Assembly (NCBI GenBank): GCA_011319805.1
Contig: SJRY01000080.1
Span: forward strand, 372,001-436,000
Reading direction: 5' to 3'
Length of the DNA stretch: 64,000 bases
Source: Macrocybe gigantea
Lineage: Eukaryota > Basidiomycota > Agaricomycetes > Agaricales > Callistosporiaceae
Shown here: positions 1-12,342 of the stretch, one piece after another
Position numbering within the stretch: the first letter of the stretch is position 1
How the letters are laid out: every line of letters starts with the position of its first letter
Made by a program: the position numbers and the translations under genes
Notes under the pieces: model-generated
Told to the model about the DNA's origin: nothing
What the model saw: only the letters and a program-made list of their open reading frames with translations
Database searches by the model: none

Positions 1-115
1 AATAGGTGTCGAGGACAGCTAAGGCTACACTGTTGACTAATCATACAAAAAGATGAGGGTATCCAGTACGGGCAAAATTTACACCGCATTGATGGACAGC
101 CAAAGACGGAGGCGT
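1..115. other. Left-edge intergenic sequence
   Basis: A short stretch downstream of the PDE1 stop; nothing recognisable. Confidence 0.5.
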
Positions 116-1479
116 TCACAGTTCTGCAGTGGTAATTAACACTTGTTGCGACACGCGATAAAGCAGGTATGCACCTATCCGCATGCCTTGCTCTGCAAGA
201 AGAATTTCAGCGCCAAGCTTCCTGCTTTCGACCAAAGCCTTGACTTGCTTTGATATGAGATGTCGGATCGGCGCGCCACAATCGTCCGCCATGTCCTCCT
301 TGCAGTGCGTAATATAAACACGTACACCGTTGAGCGCACCGTGGAGATCCTCCGCAACGGGTGGGTTTCTCCTCTGCTTCTTGCGTAGTGGACTGGATCG
401 AATCCCGCCGTCGGTAGTCTGCTGACCCCTCCGGGACAGGACGACTTCGGTTGCTAACACCGTCAGCTCTTCCACCAGATGTTCAGGGTTGAGATGACCA
501 TATAACATGTCGTCCTGGCGGCCTGAAGGCCAAGAGCACTCGATGAAGAGAGTTGATAGAATGTCGGGTATTTTTGGGGCCGCAGCGCGCCAGACCTTGA
601 TTGTTTGCGGGGACTCAGTCACCGAGTCTGGTTCAACATCGCCGAAAAATAGGAATTCGCGACCAGTTATATCGTGTCGGACGAAGAACGCGGAGGAATC
701 GTAATTTCCTGACTCGTTCCGACCATGACTGATGGAAATTGTCCGCACGGAGACGTCAGGATGTATCCTCTTGTATTTGCCGTTGTTGTGTAACCTTTTG
801 GGAGAAGAATGAGGTTACTGATGATCGTACGAGGCCAACGTAAACGACGCGTACGTTGAGTATAACAGCTTATGACCGTCATCCGCCTCATCCCAGGATG
901 CTAGATTTGGCCAGATCCGGCCCGAAAACACGCTCTCTAGGTCCTCGAGAGTTTGTTTCGTAGCGTATATACGCTTGCGTGGACCTCTGAACGAACCGGC
1001 GGACAGGATGAGACCATTAACATGATCAAGATGGGCGTGGGTGATAAGGAAGCAGCTAAATTATTGGTTGGAAGGGACTGAGAAACAATTCGAGGACAAA
1101 GTGTTTATGGCACCGTACCGGACGAAAGAGTAAATGTCCTGGGCTGTGTAGACTTTGTTTTTCGCATCGTGGTGACTATCTCTGAAAAGAAGGGGGTTCT
1201 TGCGCAACAGCTTGCGGACGACGCCCTGTGCAGATCCTTCGCAGATATGTGAACTGTGTGCAAGAGAGCGCCCAAGCAATGCGTACCCGCTTCCAAGGCC
1301 AGTACACCGTTTTCCCAGTCGGTGTCGTGGGGCTTGAAGAGATATCTAGACGGAGAGGTGGTGATAAGCGCCACGTGTGAGTCAGTGACATGCGGTGTTC
1401 ATTATAGAACATACGCAGAGAGATTAGTGTCGTCTGGCCCGCCACCTGAGCCAACGACAACGAGGTCGAACGAAGACAT
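116..1479 (-). CDS. PDE1: Class-II (low-affinity) 3',5'-cyclic AMP phosphodiesterase
   Basis: Hydrolyses cAMP to AMP and so damps PKA signalling. The class-II signature is read on the minus strand at about 1000-1045 (HAHLDHVNGLILSAG), which supplies metal-binding His and Asp residues. The start (MSSFDLVVVGSGGG) and the motif ALEAGSAQG are joined by removing introns of about 50-70 nt. The downstream exon holds FFGDVEPDS and LFIECSWPSGRQDDMLYGHL, both typical of the family, followed by a basic insertion (RKKQRRN) and the C-terminal ITHCKED and EQG blocks. Exons are clear in frame, but the junction near 790-840 (after ASYDHQ) was not resolved precisely. The gene is divergent from the next one, with a 283-bp shared upstream region. 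Confidence 0.85.
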
Positions 1480-1762
1480 GCTGGTCGTTGGATCTGCTAC
1501 GAGAGAGACACTGCCAGACAGGCACCGAGAGTAGCGCTGATATGGCTGGCAGATGAGCCTGATATAGCCGTCTCAGGCCTGTCATCACAATAAGTACAAG
1601 ACGACAATATAACACCCATAATCCGGACCTCCGCAGTCGATATGGCTCATACTTGGTCATATTGCGCGCTGTCGATGTTATGGGCCTACAATACGCGACA
1701 CAACGACGACCGTCCTTGCTTGACCTGCTGCACACTCACTGTCACATGACACACTCTCGACC

Positions 1763-4171
1763 ATGTCTTTCTCGTCCAATGCCGTCGCGAATAATAGCAG
1801 GCTGTTCCCCCCGTTTGCAAGGAAGCTGGCGCAGGATGACTTGGATACATATGCACAGACATCTGCTAAGCTAGCAGCGTGGCTCCGCTCGGACAGAGCA
1901 TATTACCCAGAGGCCAGGCCAGAGGTCAATCCAGATACTCTCCTAGATCGAGTCTCTTTTCAACGATGCACGCCAGATTGTCACCCTCCTGACGGTCGTC
2001 TTATTTTGCAACCGTGACACCGTCAGCGCGCTGACCGCGTTCTGTCTCACCTAGGTAGCCCATGGCACATTTCAACGAGCAGCCGGTCTTACCCCAAACA
2101 CCGCTTCTCGTTTGTCTGCATTCTTGAATCACCCCATGGCTCGACACTACTACAGCCTCCTCGACTCCGTTCGGCCGCATCAGCATCTTTTTACCGAGCC
2201 AGAATTGCAAGGTCAGATGCTGAGCAACTAAATTTTATTGAGACCGCTCAATCCCAATGTGTCAGCCCAAATTCAGTCTCTATTAGCTACTATCGTTGAA
2301 CCTGGACCATCCTCTGTGACTTCGCCAGAAGGGTATCAACTTTTTCCTCTCATGTATCCGTGGGCTCGCTACTCATTTCATGCCAGAAATGTGACGAAGA
2401 GCATGCCAGTCGCTGATGCTGCGGCTTCTGCTCGGGAACATACGACCTTCGCACAACCACGTCTAGCCGGTACAAGTAAGAAAAAAGCATTAGCTTTTGT
2501 TGTCTCACTCACACATACTGTAGCTTCCGTAAAAGAAGCGCTACCCACGTCCGCCCCCGAACAAGAAGTAGCCCGGCTTGCATTCCAAGACAACACCAGC
2601 TCAGCTATACCATCTCAGCGCGTTTCATTAGATATATCCGATAAACCTGCTCTTACCCTTTCCACCCATGTCGAAACAATGACTCCGAATACCATTTCCG
2701 ATGTGAAACTGGCTCAGTCTCCGTCGGAACAACTAGCTTCAGTAAAGAAAAAGAAGAAACTCTCATTGACGGCGGACATTTTAAAAAAGGATTTACAAGC
2801 ATTTGGCCAAAAACAGGTCGCCGCTGCTCAATCACGAGCGGTATCATTTGCCTCCAACGTCCAACAAGACAAATCTCCGGCTACAACAATAGTATCGGCG
2901 GATAAGGGTCATGAGACGTTGGCTCAGCTGACCAGTTCTCCATCTATCTCGCGTCCGCTAGGCACTAGTGCCGAAAAGTCACAACATCATCAGTTAATAA
3001 CTTCCCAAGACCAGACAATACCAGGCGATGTGGGGGCGCCTATATCGGGAAGTCAAGAAACTCTGGATGAATGTCTTTCGAACAAAGCAGCAAATGGAAT
3101 CTTACGAGACGGTACAATGGCGACAATGGAAGCCAGTCAAAGAGGTTTATTCGACCTGCCACTTGGAAATTCTTCATCCATCCAAGACTCCGGAAATACC
3201 GTCTCTGCGCCCTCTGAGCGCCCTTCATTTCTAGCCGGCCAGGGTGACCAGAGGGTTTCTTTTGCGCAAACGGAAAGCAAGAACTTAGCTGTGCAAACAC
3301 AAGAGGAATCAATGCGTGTCGATGAGAGTGTAGGTGGAACGACTCTTCCCCTCATGTTATGCATCTAACTGATTCAGTCCCTTGACGTCGGAAAGGTAGA
3401 GTCGAGCAACGTCGTGGATGCAGATTTGCAGTCTGCATCTGAGGGTTCTGTTGTCGTCTCCCCTACAGCTCTTCCGCCGAGGCTGCGTACCCCTGATATG
3501 GTGGCTATAATGTCCAAGGTTGCAGCACGCGGAGACAACATGCACATCATAGCCGTACTAGACTTACCTCGGAATGAGAACGCTACTATGTCGATCCGCT
3601 TTCAGCTCACCGAAGAACAATGTCTCGCTTTAAACGCATGGAACCGAATGGACCTGGAACGGTGAATGATGGCTTTGATGTTGCCTTGCCCCTTCGCTGA
3701 TTTGCGTCCCCTGTAGACTTGACCATGCCGTTTGCTTGACTATGGCATGCTATGCTAGTGATGGTGACATGAAAGATGACGGGTCAAACCTCGCCTCAGC
3801 GTGGCCTGAGTCAGGTGGCTTGTATGTGAGCGTGTCATTGAACGGCAAGCGGGGTTGTCTGCCGCTCTCACCTCCTTTAAAGGTTCGCATATGAATCCTC
3901 TTCTCCATCTTTTGCATTTACCAGGCCCAAACAGGTATCACATGATGGGTTGGTAGATATATCGCCTTACACGAATGTCGGTCTCAACACAATCGAGCTT
4001 AAACAACGTCGTCGTTCGCCAGGCTACACCTTCGTCCTCCGATGCCATCCGCCGACACCCTCGCAACTCGAACAAAGACTTCAAAGATTCCAAAGACAGC
4101 AAGAGTGGGACAGATGGCGGCATCATGTCTCCAGACTTGACATCACTCCGGGGTTGTCTTGGAACTCATAG
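1763..4171 (+). CDS. Unnamed basidiomycete protein with a PINIT-like C-terminal domain
   Basis: No confident name. The N-terminus (MSFSSNAVANNS) leads into a helical stretch, then a long Ser/Thr/Gln-rich disordered region (about 2470-3360) with a basic patch (SVKKKKKLS). The C-terminal part is globular. After VVDADLQSASEG come MSIRFQLTEEQ, then introns at about 3663-3716 and 3889-3930 that restore one frame: RLDHAVCLTMACYASDGD, GGLYVSVSLNGKRG, VSHDGLVDISPYTNVGLNT, GYTFVLRCHPPT, ending in a Gln/Arg-rich helix. The order 'NGK - proline loop - V(D/N)IS/T - NTI - Y.. V' recalls the PINIT domain of PIAS/Siz SUMO ligases, but no SP-RING follows before the stop. That resemblance is my inference. The second acceptor is chosen because the nearer one (GCCCAAACAGG) puts a stop in frame. 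Confidence 0.6.
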
Positions 4172-4310
4172 CACGACACATGTTGTCTTTCGTACAGTAT
4201 ACACGAATAACATTAAGAAGAGGAACAGAAGGACCGTATTTAGCGTCGATCAATATTAGCTCAGATTTAATAAGTCGTTCGCCGGGAAAACAAAGAGGTA
4301 AAGATGGCGA

Positions 4311-7300
4311 TTACGGCGCACCCAGTAGACTGTTCAGTGCTCGCGGAACATCATAACCGTACTTTTCCAGTGCTGCCACAGACTGTGAACGGCTAAAACC
4401 CATAGCCGTCAGTTGTTTCACAGCTTCAACGTCGTCATCAACGGCAGGCGAGACAGATCTCATAGATTCCTCGGTCGGAGGGCTAAGGGTTGAACTCAAT
4501 GGTGCATGTTTCGAATCATGCTGCTTTCTCTTCTTTCCGAACGGCAATCGGATCTGATGGGGCTGGCATTAGTCAGAAGCAACATCTATCGTACAACGCT
4601 GCTTACACTTAATTTGGATTGTCGGACCGAAGGCTCTTTTACCTTTTCCTTCTCGTGATGGGTCTCTTTTGAAGAGGTGGATGCTCTTGGCTTCGGAGAA
4701 GACGCTCGAGGAGAAGGAGATTTCGTTCGGGGCACAGGAGAATACGATCTAGCGACGGGAGAACGCGACGGCGATTCAGCCTTTGGAGACGATGTGGCTG
4801 ACATTGTAGGGAAAGTCGCAGGTTCCGAACCAGTAGCCATCGCCTTCAAAATCGTCTGGTTTGGAGGGACGCTGCTATTCGTCTCGTGGTCTGGCACAGA
4901 GTCGAATACATCGTCAAAAGCAGGCTTCACCGGAGGCACAGAGGTTGAAAACAAATTTGCCGTTCCGTTCGATGAAGAGAAAAGGTCTGGCTCAGCGGCA
5001 GGGCCAGGTTGAGCCTTGACGGACGAATCGCCTTCGATGATAGGCGTGCTTTCAGTGCCGTTATGAGCCATAAAGGACTTTTCTGTAGCCGCCGGGAAAT
5101 CGAAGGTATCCTCAAAAGCACTTTCAAATGAGAAGGGCGCGGTCGATTGTGGTACAGACACTGAAATTCTTTCCATCGCTTCATCAAATGCGTTGACGCC
5201 GGAAATACCATTCGCCGTTCCACTAGGTGCTGCAGCCTCTGGCGAGGTGTCGAAAACTTTGTCGAACGTGTTTAGGTTTGGGGGGGATTCCGCGGCTACC
5301 TGCTTTTCAGGCCCAGGTTCAGAGTCCTTGACTTCTACCTGCGGTTGGGAGGTCTCGGCTGGGGGTTCTGCGGAAGGCATGACACCGAAAATGTCATCGA
5401 AATTCATCGGCGCCGAGACGTCCTGTTGCGAAATTGTGGGAGATTCGGACGGCTGGGGTGCTGAAGAAGCGTCGTGGACTTTCTTGGAAAGTTCTGCCAG
5501 TGGAACTTGATCCTCTTCATCGCTATCCGATTCCTCTATCTCGATTTCTTTCAATTGCGATCCAAGATCAGTGACAGGTTGCTCATGTTTCTCTTCTTTC
5601 GGAAGATCCTTCGGAAGTGCGCCACTTTCATTTATGTCGGGGAAATGAGGAGCCGCTTCCTCAACGGACAAATGATTCAGGGAGCTTATTTCGGTACCTG
5701 CAGTCGAAGATTGTTCCTGCTGATTATTGGCGGTTGTCGGAGGGGTCATGAAATCGTCCGAGTCCTCTGTAGTCGATGAAAGGGCGGACTCTGGCGATGC
5801 CGCAGAGGGTTCCGGTGCTAATATACTAGCAGGAGGAGCTTTCGGAGTTGCCGTCTCCGACTCGGGCAACAATGACGATGAACCCTAAATGTCGTGAGAA
5901 TATAACCATGCACGTTCAGGAAAGCCACTTTTACTCACACTTTCAAATGCTGCGGCCTGTTGCGTTGGAGGAGTTGGACTACTGAACGATAAGAAGGAAG
6001 ACTGTGATTGTGATTTGGGAGGTGTCGAGTTGGACGCCATCGCCAACCTCTCAAAAGGATTGTTACTCTTTGCCATCTGATCCGGCGAAGAAGGAAGTGG
6101 TTGGTTGGCAGCGAAGGTAAGGGAATCCGAGGAAGCACCAAGGTTCGTGGATGCGGTGCCAATGAGATGAAACTCATTTTCGGCCTCTTCTCTTTCCTTG
6201 GCCACCGCTGAAACCTCCTCGTTCGCAGTTTCCAACTCCTTATCGATTTTCGCCTTTTCTGTCTCCTTCGTGCTCAACTGTTTGCGAGCAATTGCCAAGA
6301 GTCCTTTCTGCTGTTTTGCCTCTTTCTTGAGTTTCTCAATCTCTACTTTCAGTGCTTCGGTTTGCTGGCCAGTTTCGATCATTCTCTTATGCAAATCGCG
6401 GGATTCTTCTTTGTCGCGGAGGACAGCGCCTTCAATTTCAGCTTTTTCTACCCGAAGAGCGCTCAAGTCGCTCTCTGCCCTTATTAGTTCCTCTCTTGTT
6501 TTTTGGATCTCTCCAAGCTGCGTGGCTTGGCGATCTTTGAGGGTAGTAAGCAACTTCGTCTCGGTTTCATAGGCAGCTTTAGCCGACGATAGTTGAGTCT
6601 GCAGGGCCGAGAGTTGAGATGCCTGGCTTGCCAATTGTTGTTCCACGATCTCTCTGTCACGCTTTGCGGCATCCAAAGAGCGATTGTTGGACTTCAATTG
6701 ATTCTGGAGATTACCGATTTCAGCGGACTGGTCGTGTAACGGCGGTGGTGCGTGCGCCGTGTCTTCGTCGTCTCCGAGTAAGTCTTGATGTTGTTCTAGA
6801 GAAGTGTACACATGTTATTAGCTAAAACCGGACTTGTATAGTAATAATCAGCATACGAGGGCTAAAGGCAGAACCGAACGGATCGGATGTGGCTGTTGCT
6901 AGAGCTGCAACAGCTTGTGTTTGGGTATTCATTGAGGGAGCGACAGGAGTTGATGGAGAATCATCCCATAACAGATCCTTCTGCGGTTCTTGCCGCGGGG
7001 AATTAACAAGGAATGGAGACGCAAAGGTAGTGCGCATAGAAGGTGGTAATAAAGAAGGTGGCAGAGTGGAAGGAACGTCGATGCCCGCGAGTTTCTTCTG
7101 TATTAGATGCATTGCAACAGCAAATCCATCTCGGGTCAGGCGACCGTCATTGTTAAGGTCAGCGAGGTCCCTGATCGGTCGTTAACAAAGTCTCTTCTGA
7201 GAAACAGGAGTAGCTCTCGTACCAGACTTGAGCCAAGATTTCACCAGGGAGGTCAGACTTCAACATGAACGGGACGGCAACGTCACCCTCAATATAACCA

Positions 7301-8417
7301 CGTCGTTGAGTGTCCAGTTCATCGAAAAGGCGGTCCGAGTTGGACTTCTCAGCTGGAGTCACGTCCCACTGGGATATGGGGGCGTTTCGCGGAGCCTTCG
7401 CTTCTGGGCGGGCACTGAGCGTTGGCGACCTCATAGATGGAGAAGTGCCAGTGATGTTTTGTTGCAGTGACTGACCCTGGCCGGTGTACTGCGGCTGTAT
7501 GCGGGACTGAGGAAAAGTGCTGCTCACAGGGCTGAACGATCCACTGTTGCCCGTCATGTGCGTCCTCGCGGACCCAGGTGCAGCAGGATTTCCACCGGCT
7601 TGCTGGTAGAGACCCGGTGGTAAAGCATTTGGAATGAAGGAGAGTTGACCAGACATGAGCCCTTGGATGAAGTACATGCCTATCGCGAAATCTGTCGGAT
7701 CAAGAGAACCGCGGTCTTGCGTGTCTGCCAAGTTCCTGTAGGACACCGCCGGAGGTGGGGTGGAGTGAATGATGAGGACAGCGAAATACGCAGGATAATT
7801 ACCAAATTTGAAGGAGTTTCTCATTCGAGAGCCCTGACTTGAGGAAGATATCACGGGCTTGTTCACCTTACGCCAGTTCAGCAGTTTCAGCATGAGAGGA
7901 TAGGAGACAAAGCACAGACCGCTCAACAGTCCGTTGACGGGACGGGACTTGTTGAAGATGTTCAGGAATTTCGCTCGGTCCTGACTCGTCAGCGGAGGGA
8001 ATCCCGGCGGCGGAGACTTTGATATCGATACACCGGTGTTGTTCTGGGCTACGGAGTTGATGCCTTCGATGGTAGGCAACGGACCCGCTGTGCGACAATT
8101 CAAAACGGAAGGCTATGCGTTGACCGAGCTAATGACTGACGTTGGTTTACCAGCGCACGCGTCACTTTCTCGCCCTTCTGGGCCCACCCCATGAGGCGCA
8201 ATGCAATTGCAACACCCTTCTTTGGTAGCCAACCGTTGTTGTCTTCATCCGCGATGCTCCAAATCTCCCCCAAGACGCTTGGTTGCAACTTGGCGCCACC
8301 AAACATGCGTACTGCTACATCCCCCGTCAGGATGCCGAGCTTCTGAGGGTCGGCTTGCGCAAAGATTTGAGAGACAAGAGCGAGCTCTGCGGCTGTGGGG
8401 GTGAACTTTGTGGACAT
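4311..8417 (-). CDS. EDE1: EDE1-like endocytic scaffold with three EH domains, coiled coil and UBA
   Basis: Early clathrin-mediated endocytosis scaffold (yeast Ede1, animal Eps15). EH1 lies at about 8150-8417 ([26 protein letters not shown]). EH2 is at about 7560-8090 ([26 protein letters not shown]). EH3 is at about 6980-7400 ([15 protein letters not shown], then [12 protein letters not shown]). A coiled coil with many Glu/Lys/Gln residues spans about 6200-6780, followed by an NPF motif (SNNPFERLA). A long acidic Ser/Pro-rich region covers 4600-5870 and contains three FxDxF motifs. A C-terminal UBA domain ends the protein ([25 protein letters not shown]). At least four introns interrupt it. 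EH domains bind NPF peptides and UBA binds ubiquitin, so cargo and adaptor binding are expected at the plasma membrane. Convergent with the unnamed gene, 139 bp apart. Confidence 0.92.
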
Positions 8418-8765
8418 GATGTCCGAGTCTGAGGAATTTGATAGAGCACAAGGCGTCCAACGGCACCTTCGGGTTAGCTACTGTGCAGATTCCCACGCTG
8501 TGCCTACTCGTTCATTTATTTGCATTCTCCTCCACCACGTCGAAGGTTGCATGTCGGCTGCAAAAGCAATACGATAATTGCCAGAGTCGCATCCTCGCTT
8601 CCAGAGTTATTGAACTACAAGCAACAATCAAAGTTGCCTGAAGGCCTTCAGTGGGAGACCGTGATGTGGTTGGTTGATCATGTGACTGCCATTTGGCGCG
8701 TTCTAAGTAACAGTTTGCCACAACAGTTTGTTCTTCACAGACCAAGTTGTCCCTTCACTCCACCG
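8418..8765. promoter_or_regulatory. Shared upstream region of EDE1 and the E2 gene
   Basis: A 348-bp stretch between two divergent start codons. I see no ORF with coding character, no RNA gene and no clear TATA box. It should hold both promoters. Confidence 0.5.
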
Positions 8766-9704
8766 ATGGAACAAATCTCTCCCTCTCCCTCCACAGCACG
8801 GCCTTCCCAGAAATCCAATGTACCAGAGACCCCTCAACAGCCCGCCGGCAGCGTCACGAAACGGTAGTTCACCCCCAAGCAAAGACCGCTACACAATTGC
8901 TGATTCCTTGTCTCAACTACTAAAGACTCAGTAATGAACTTATGACCTTGATGGTTCGTATTCTGTTCACTCTGTAAATTTTACCGGTCTTGAATGTTTG
9001 CCTGTTTCAGATGTCCTCTTCTCCAGGCATAGTCAGTCGCTACGCAAAACACGACCACTCCATTGATCATTAATTCTGCACCCCAGTCGGCTTTCCCGAA
9101 GAACGATGGAAATCTCCTCGAGTGGGTCGGCACCATCGAGGGCGCAGCAGAGACGGTGAGTTCTTTGAAAGAAGCCACGATCATTGGTGATATGACACGT
9201 TGTAAAGGTTTATGCCGGGCTTTCGTTCCGCATCTCCATTTCCTTCCCTCCAAATTACCCTTACGTAGCACCTACCATCAAATTTGAAACGCCATGCTAC
9301 CATCCTAATGTCGATCTTGCCGGGGGTGCAATATGCTTGGACATACTGCAGGTAAAACGATTTTGATCTTCAGACATCGTTTGCTAATCCGTTTCTCTTC
9401 TGAACATAGGACAAATGGTCAGCTGTGTACAGTGTTCAGACAATTCTTCTATCGTTGCAATCACTGTTGGGAGGTATGCTGTCGTTTCAGCTCGTTTGAT
9501 GAGAACTGTCAAAGACCTTGCACCCTAGAGCCCAACAATGCGTCACCTTTAAATCCGGATGCTGCGAATCTTTGGAGCAGTCCCGAAGGTGAGATCTATG
9601 CTCAGATGTGCCTTCTCTTTCTGACTGACTTGTGCACCCTCGTAACAGCCTACAAAATTCAACTCATGAAGCATTATCGGCCACTGAAAGACAGCACGCT
9701 TTGA
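8766..9704 (+). CDS. UBC11: UBE2C/UbcH10-type ubiquitin-conjugating enzyme (E2 of the APC/C)
   Basis: Transfers ubiquitin for the anaphase-promoting complex, driving cyclin and securin destruction. Eight exons give one clean frame of 179 residues: 8766-8863, 8926-8953, 9011-9031, 9087-9155, 9208-9351, 9410-9473, 9529-9588, 9649-9704, all with GT..AG introns. The N-terminal tail is Ser/Pro-rich ([15 protein letters not shown]), as in UBE2C. Next come [47 protein letters not shown], the HPN motif (CYHPNVD) and the catalytic Cys in GGAICLDIL. The family-specific block [17 protein letters not shown] follows. One extra residue sits between the HPN motif and the active Cys compared with animal UBE2C. 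Confidence 0.94.
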
Positions 9705-10556
9705 TGATTTCTTACCCTCGCTACATACACGTCCTTGTCATTCACAGGTCAATGACATTACATAATACAATCACCTTCTTTCCCTTTCCACACCATTCGT
9801 TCTGCAGCGCTTCAGCAACTGGTTTGCTGCAAGCCTTTTCGATCGGTAACAATAAATGCAGAGGTTGAGCTTGAGATGCAATGCCTCACAGTTGTTTTCT
9901 TTCCAGCCTTTCTTTAGATTTGGGTGGTGTGCGTCAACCATCATACCTGGAAATAATGCGCCGCCGTTCGCCTCCCACAGCGCTATTGTTGGTGCCAGGC
10001 ACCCCGGCACGAAGGTATGCCATGAACGGAGATTGCACTGGGAGGCAACTAACGGTGCGGAATGCAGCACGGCGAAACACACGCTTCCGTCTCTGCCCCG
10101 CCCGACATTCCACCCGCCAATATCGAACAGCACTCATCGGGCCAGACCTAGGGCGCGTCACAGCGACATCAAAATTGAAGGGGACATGACACCAGTCACT
10201 GGGAAGCAAGCGCCCAAAGTGCTTCGAGGGCCTTGGGACCACTCTGGCAGCATCAAAGTTCCGTTTGACGTGGAGACGGTGCTTGCACCGCTTAAGCCGG
10301 CTGCGACGAGCTATGGCTATGGACATTGAGATGACTTGTAGGTAGAAATGTTGAGATTGACCAAGTCTGAGCTCGTAATATGATTTGCCTCGTGGTTATA
10401 ATCAAGAGACAACAGAAGATTTGTGTCTTGTTGTGCTTTGAGCCTCTTTCCCATCAGATCCCCTTGTTCTCCTGCCTCCATCCTCTCTCAAATCACCGCC
10501 CTCTCATTCCTTTCTTTTAACGTTCCATCTCGTACTATTAGGCTGTGTAGCACATA
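9705..10556. promoter_or_regulatory. Intergenic region with pyrimidine-rich tract before the RRM/R3H gene
   Basis: An 852-bp gap between two plus-strand genes. The open frames here (for example 9856-10329) lack conserved motifs and exon structure, so I treat them as chance. Positions about 10430-10530 are strongly C/T-rich just before the start codon, a common feature of fungal promoters. No RNA gene seen. Confidence 0.5.
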
Positions 10557-12342
10557 ATGACCAGCTCGCCTCCAGACATTTCTGCCCTGTCGCTATCATC
10601 TCACCCCTCCCAGCAACGTCTTCATGACACTTACGACTTTGAAGGCAACGGCGGCACAAGAGCCCAATACCATTTCGCCACCTCTCCGGGTCTGCAGCCA
10701 CAGTCTCAATACAACCCTCTCGTGAACATGAACCAGTCTCCGCTCAAGAACAAGCCCATCCGGAGCGCTTTACCTACCGTACGTCTCGTCCCTGATCATA
10801 GTCCACTCCCCATCTCAGATGGCTCATCCAGCAATGGCTCGATAATAACTCCTCCGATAATCGCTCCTTGTCCCCACACAATAATTCTGATTTCTCTTCC
10901 GCTGGCGGTTCCCCCCCTATGGGACACATAAACCCTTCTTCGATTGCGCCAGCTGTCCCTGCTCAAAGCGCTGAAGATGAGATCATTCCCACCGCAATCG
11001 TGATTAAAAACATACCGTTTAACGTCAAGCGCGAAACCCTTCTTGATATAATTGTTAGTTTGCTAATCTTTTTCTCCTTTCAATCGTCTCTCATCTCGTC
11101 TTAGGCATCCCTTTCGATCCCAACTCCTTACGCTTTCAACTATCATCTGGATCAGCAAGGCTCATTCCGCGGCCTGGCTTTTGCCAACTTCCGTCAAGCA
11201 GTAGACGCCGACGCTGTTGTGGCTGCGTTGAACGGTTTCGACGTTCAAGGGCGCAAACTTCGCGTCGAGTACAAAAAGGTTCTGCAGGCTGGGGAAAAAG
11301 AGCGCATTGAGCGTGAGAAAGCTATCCGTCGCATGCGGTCCATGCAACTGGAGAAAGAACAAACGACAAATGCTGTGTTGTATGACGACTACAGCTCAGC
11401 GCTGTCGTCCGCCTTCAGCCCACCTCGTACTTATTCCGCCGGCCCGGCCTATCAACAGCAGCAACAGTACTCCCCTCCAAATGTTCCAGCTGTCCCAAGC
11501 TCTCAGTATAATCTCTCTCTCAACTCGGCCCCAGCAACGACTCAACTTCCTCAGTCCGCTACGCCAAGTGCTTCCGAGAAAGGTTCCTCAAATGAGCTGG
11601 ATCTCAATGATCCCCAGACTCTGGAGATATACTCCATGATCCTTCTTTTCAAAGACGATAGAATGCGTGACGAGCTTGCTTTCTCTCGTACATTGACTCC
11701 AAAGCAGAGGCGGATTGTTCATCTCGTCGCGCAAAAGTTGGGCGTCTATCACTACTCGGTCGGCGAAGGCGAAGAGAGATACGCCGTCGTTACGCGCATC
11801 GATCCTCAAAGGGTATGAGCCCTCATCGTTCCAGCTGCATCGTAAATTTGATATTCATCCATCAGGCGCAACAGCAACCTCAACGACAAGCTCCTACTCT
11901 CTCTCGTGCCCCGTCCGCCTATCTGTCTCCGTCCACCCAAGCACCACCGAGTTCGCTTCGCGTTAAGAAGTCCATGCCGGACATGAAGACATTGCATTCC
12001 CAGGCACCAAGATTGAGCACTCGTGCTTCTAACGGCAACATCCGCGAAGGATATGCTACCATAGCCTCGCCGTCCCGCAGAGTTTCCACCGGCTTCACCT
12101 CGTTGTTCTCCGGCGCTAGTCCCTTTGGAAACGGAGGGTCAATCCCACCTGTTCCTACCCTTCCCTCCACTCTGGGTTCAGTTACGTTGAATGGTGGGCA
12201 CGAAGCCACTAGCGGCGTTGTTCGACAGCCTCGAGGTCCGGGTGCAGGCGGCTTTGCCCGAAGGGATAGTAGGGTTGGTACCACTGACAACCAGAACCGA
12301 GCTGCGCTCGATGCCAGGACGAACGAGCCCCTAGAAATTTGA
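10557..12342 (+). CDS. RNA-binding protein with RRM and R3H domains (Pin4/Cip family)
   Basis: Cytoplasmic post-transcriptional regulator by family. Fission yeast Cip1/Cip2 and budding yeast Pin4 act on mRNA stability and cell-cycle or stress responses. The N-terminus is disordered; a phase-0 intron (10788-10831) joins SALPT to QWLDNNSSDNRS. The RRM runs from AIVIKNIPFNV (RNP2) through GLAFANFRQAVDA (RNP1) to GRKLRVEYKKVL. The next intron ends at 11104. A Gln/Pro linker leads to an R3H domain (PQTLEIYSMILLFKD, then RRIVHLVAQKLGVYH). After a third intron (11815-11866) the tail is Ser/Pro-rich and basic, ending NEPLEI. Likely a phosphorylation target given many S/TP sites, which is inference. 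Confidence 0.85.

Noticed and set aside
9856..10329. 157-codon plus-strand ORF and its antisense partner
   Set aside because: No recognisable motif, no signal peptide and no splice support; it lies in a promoter-like region.
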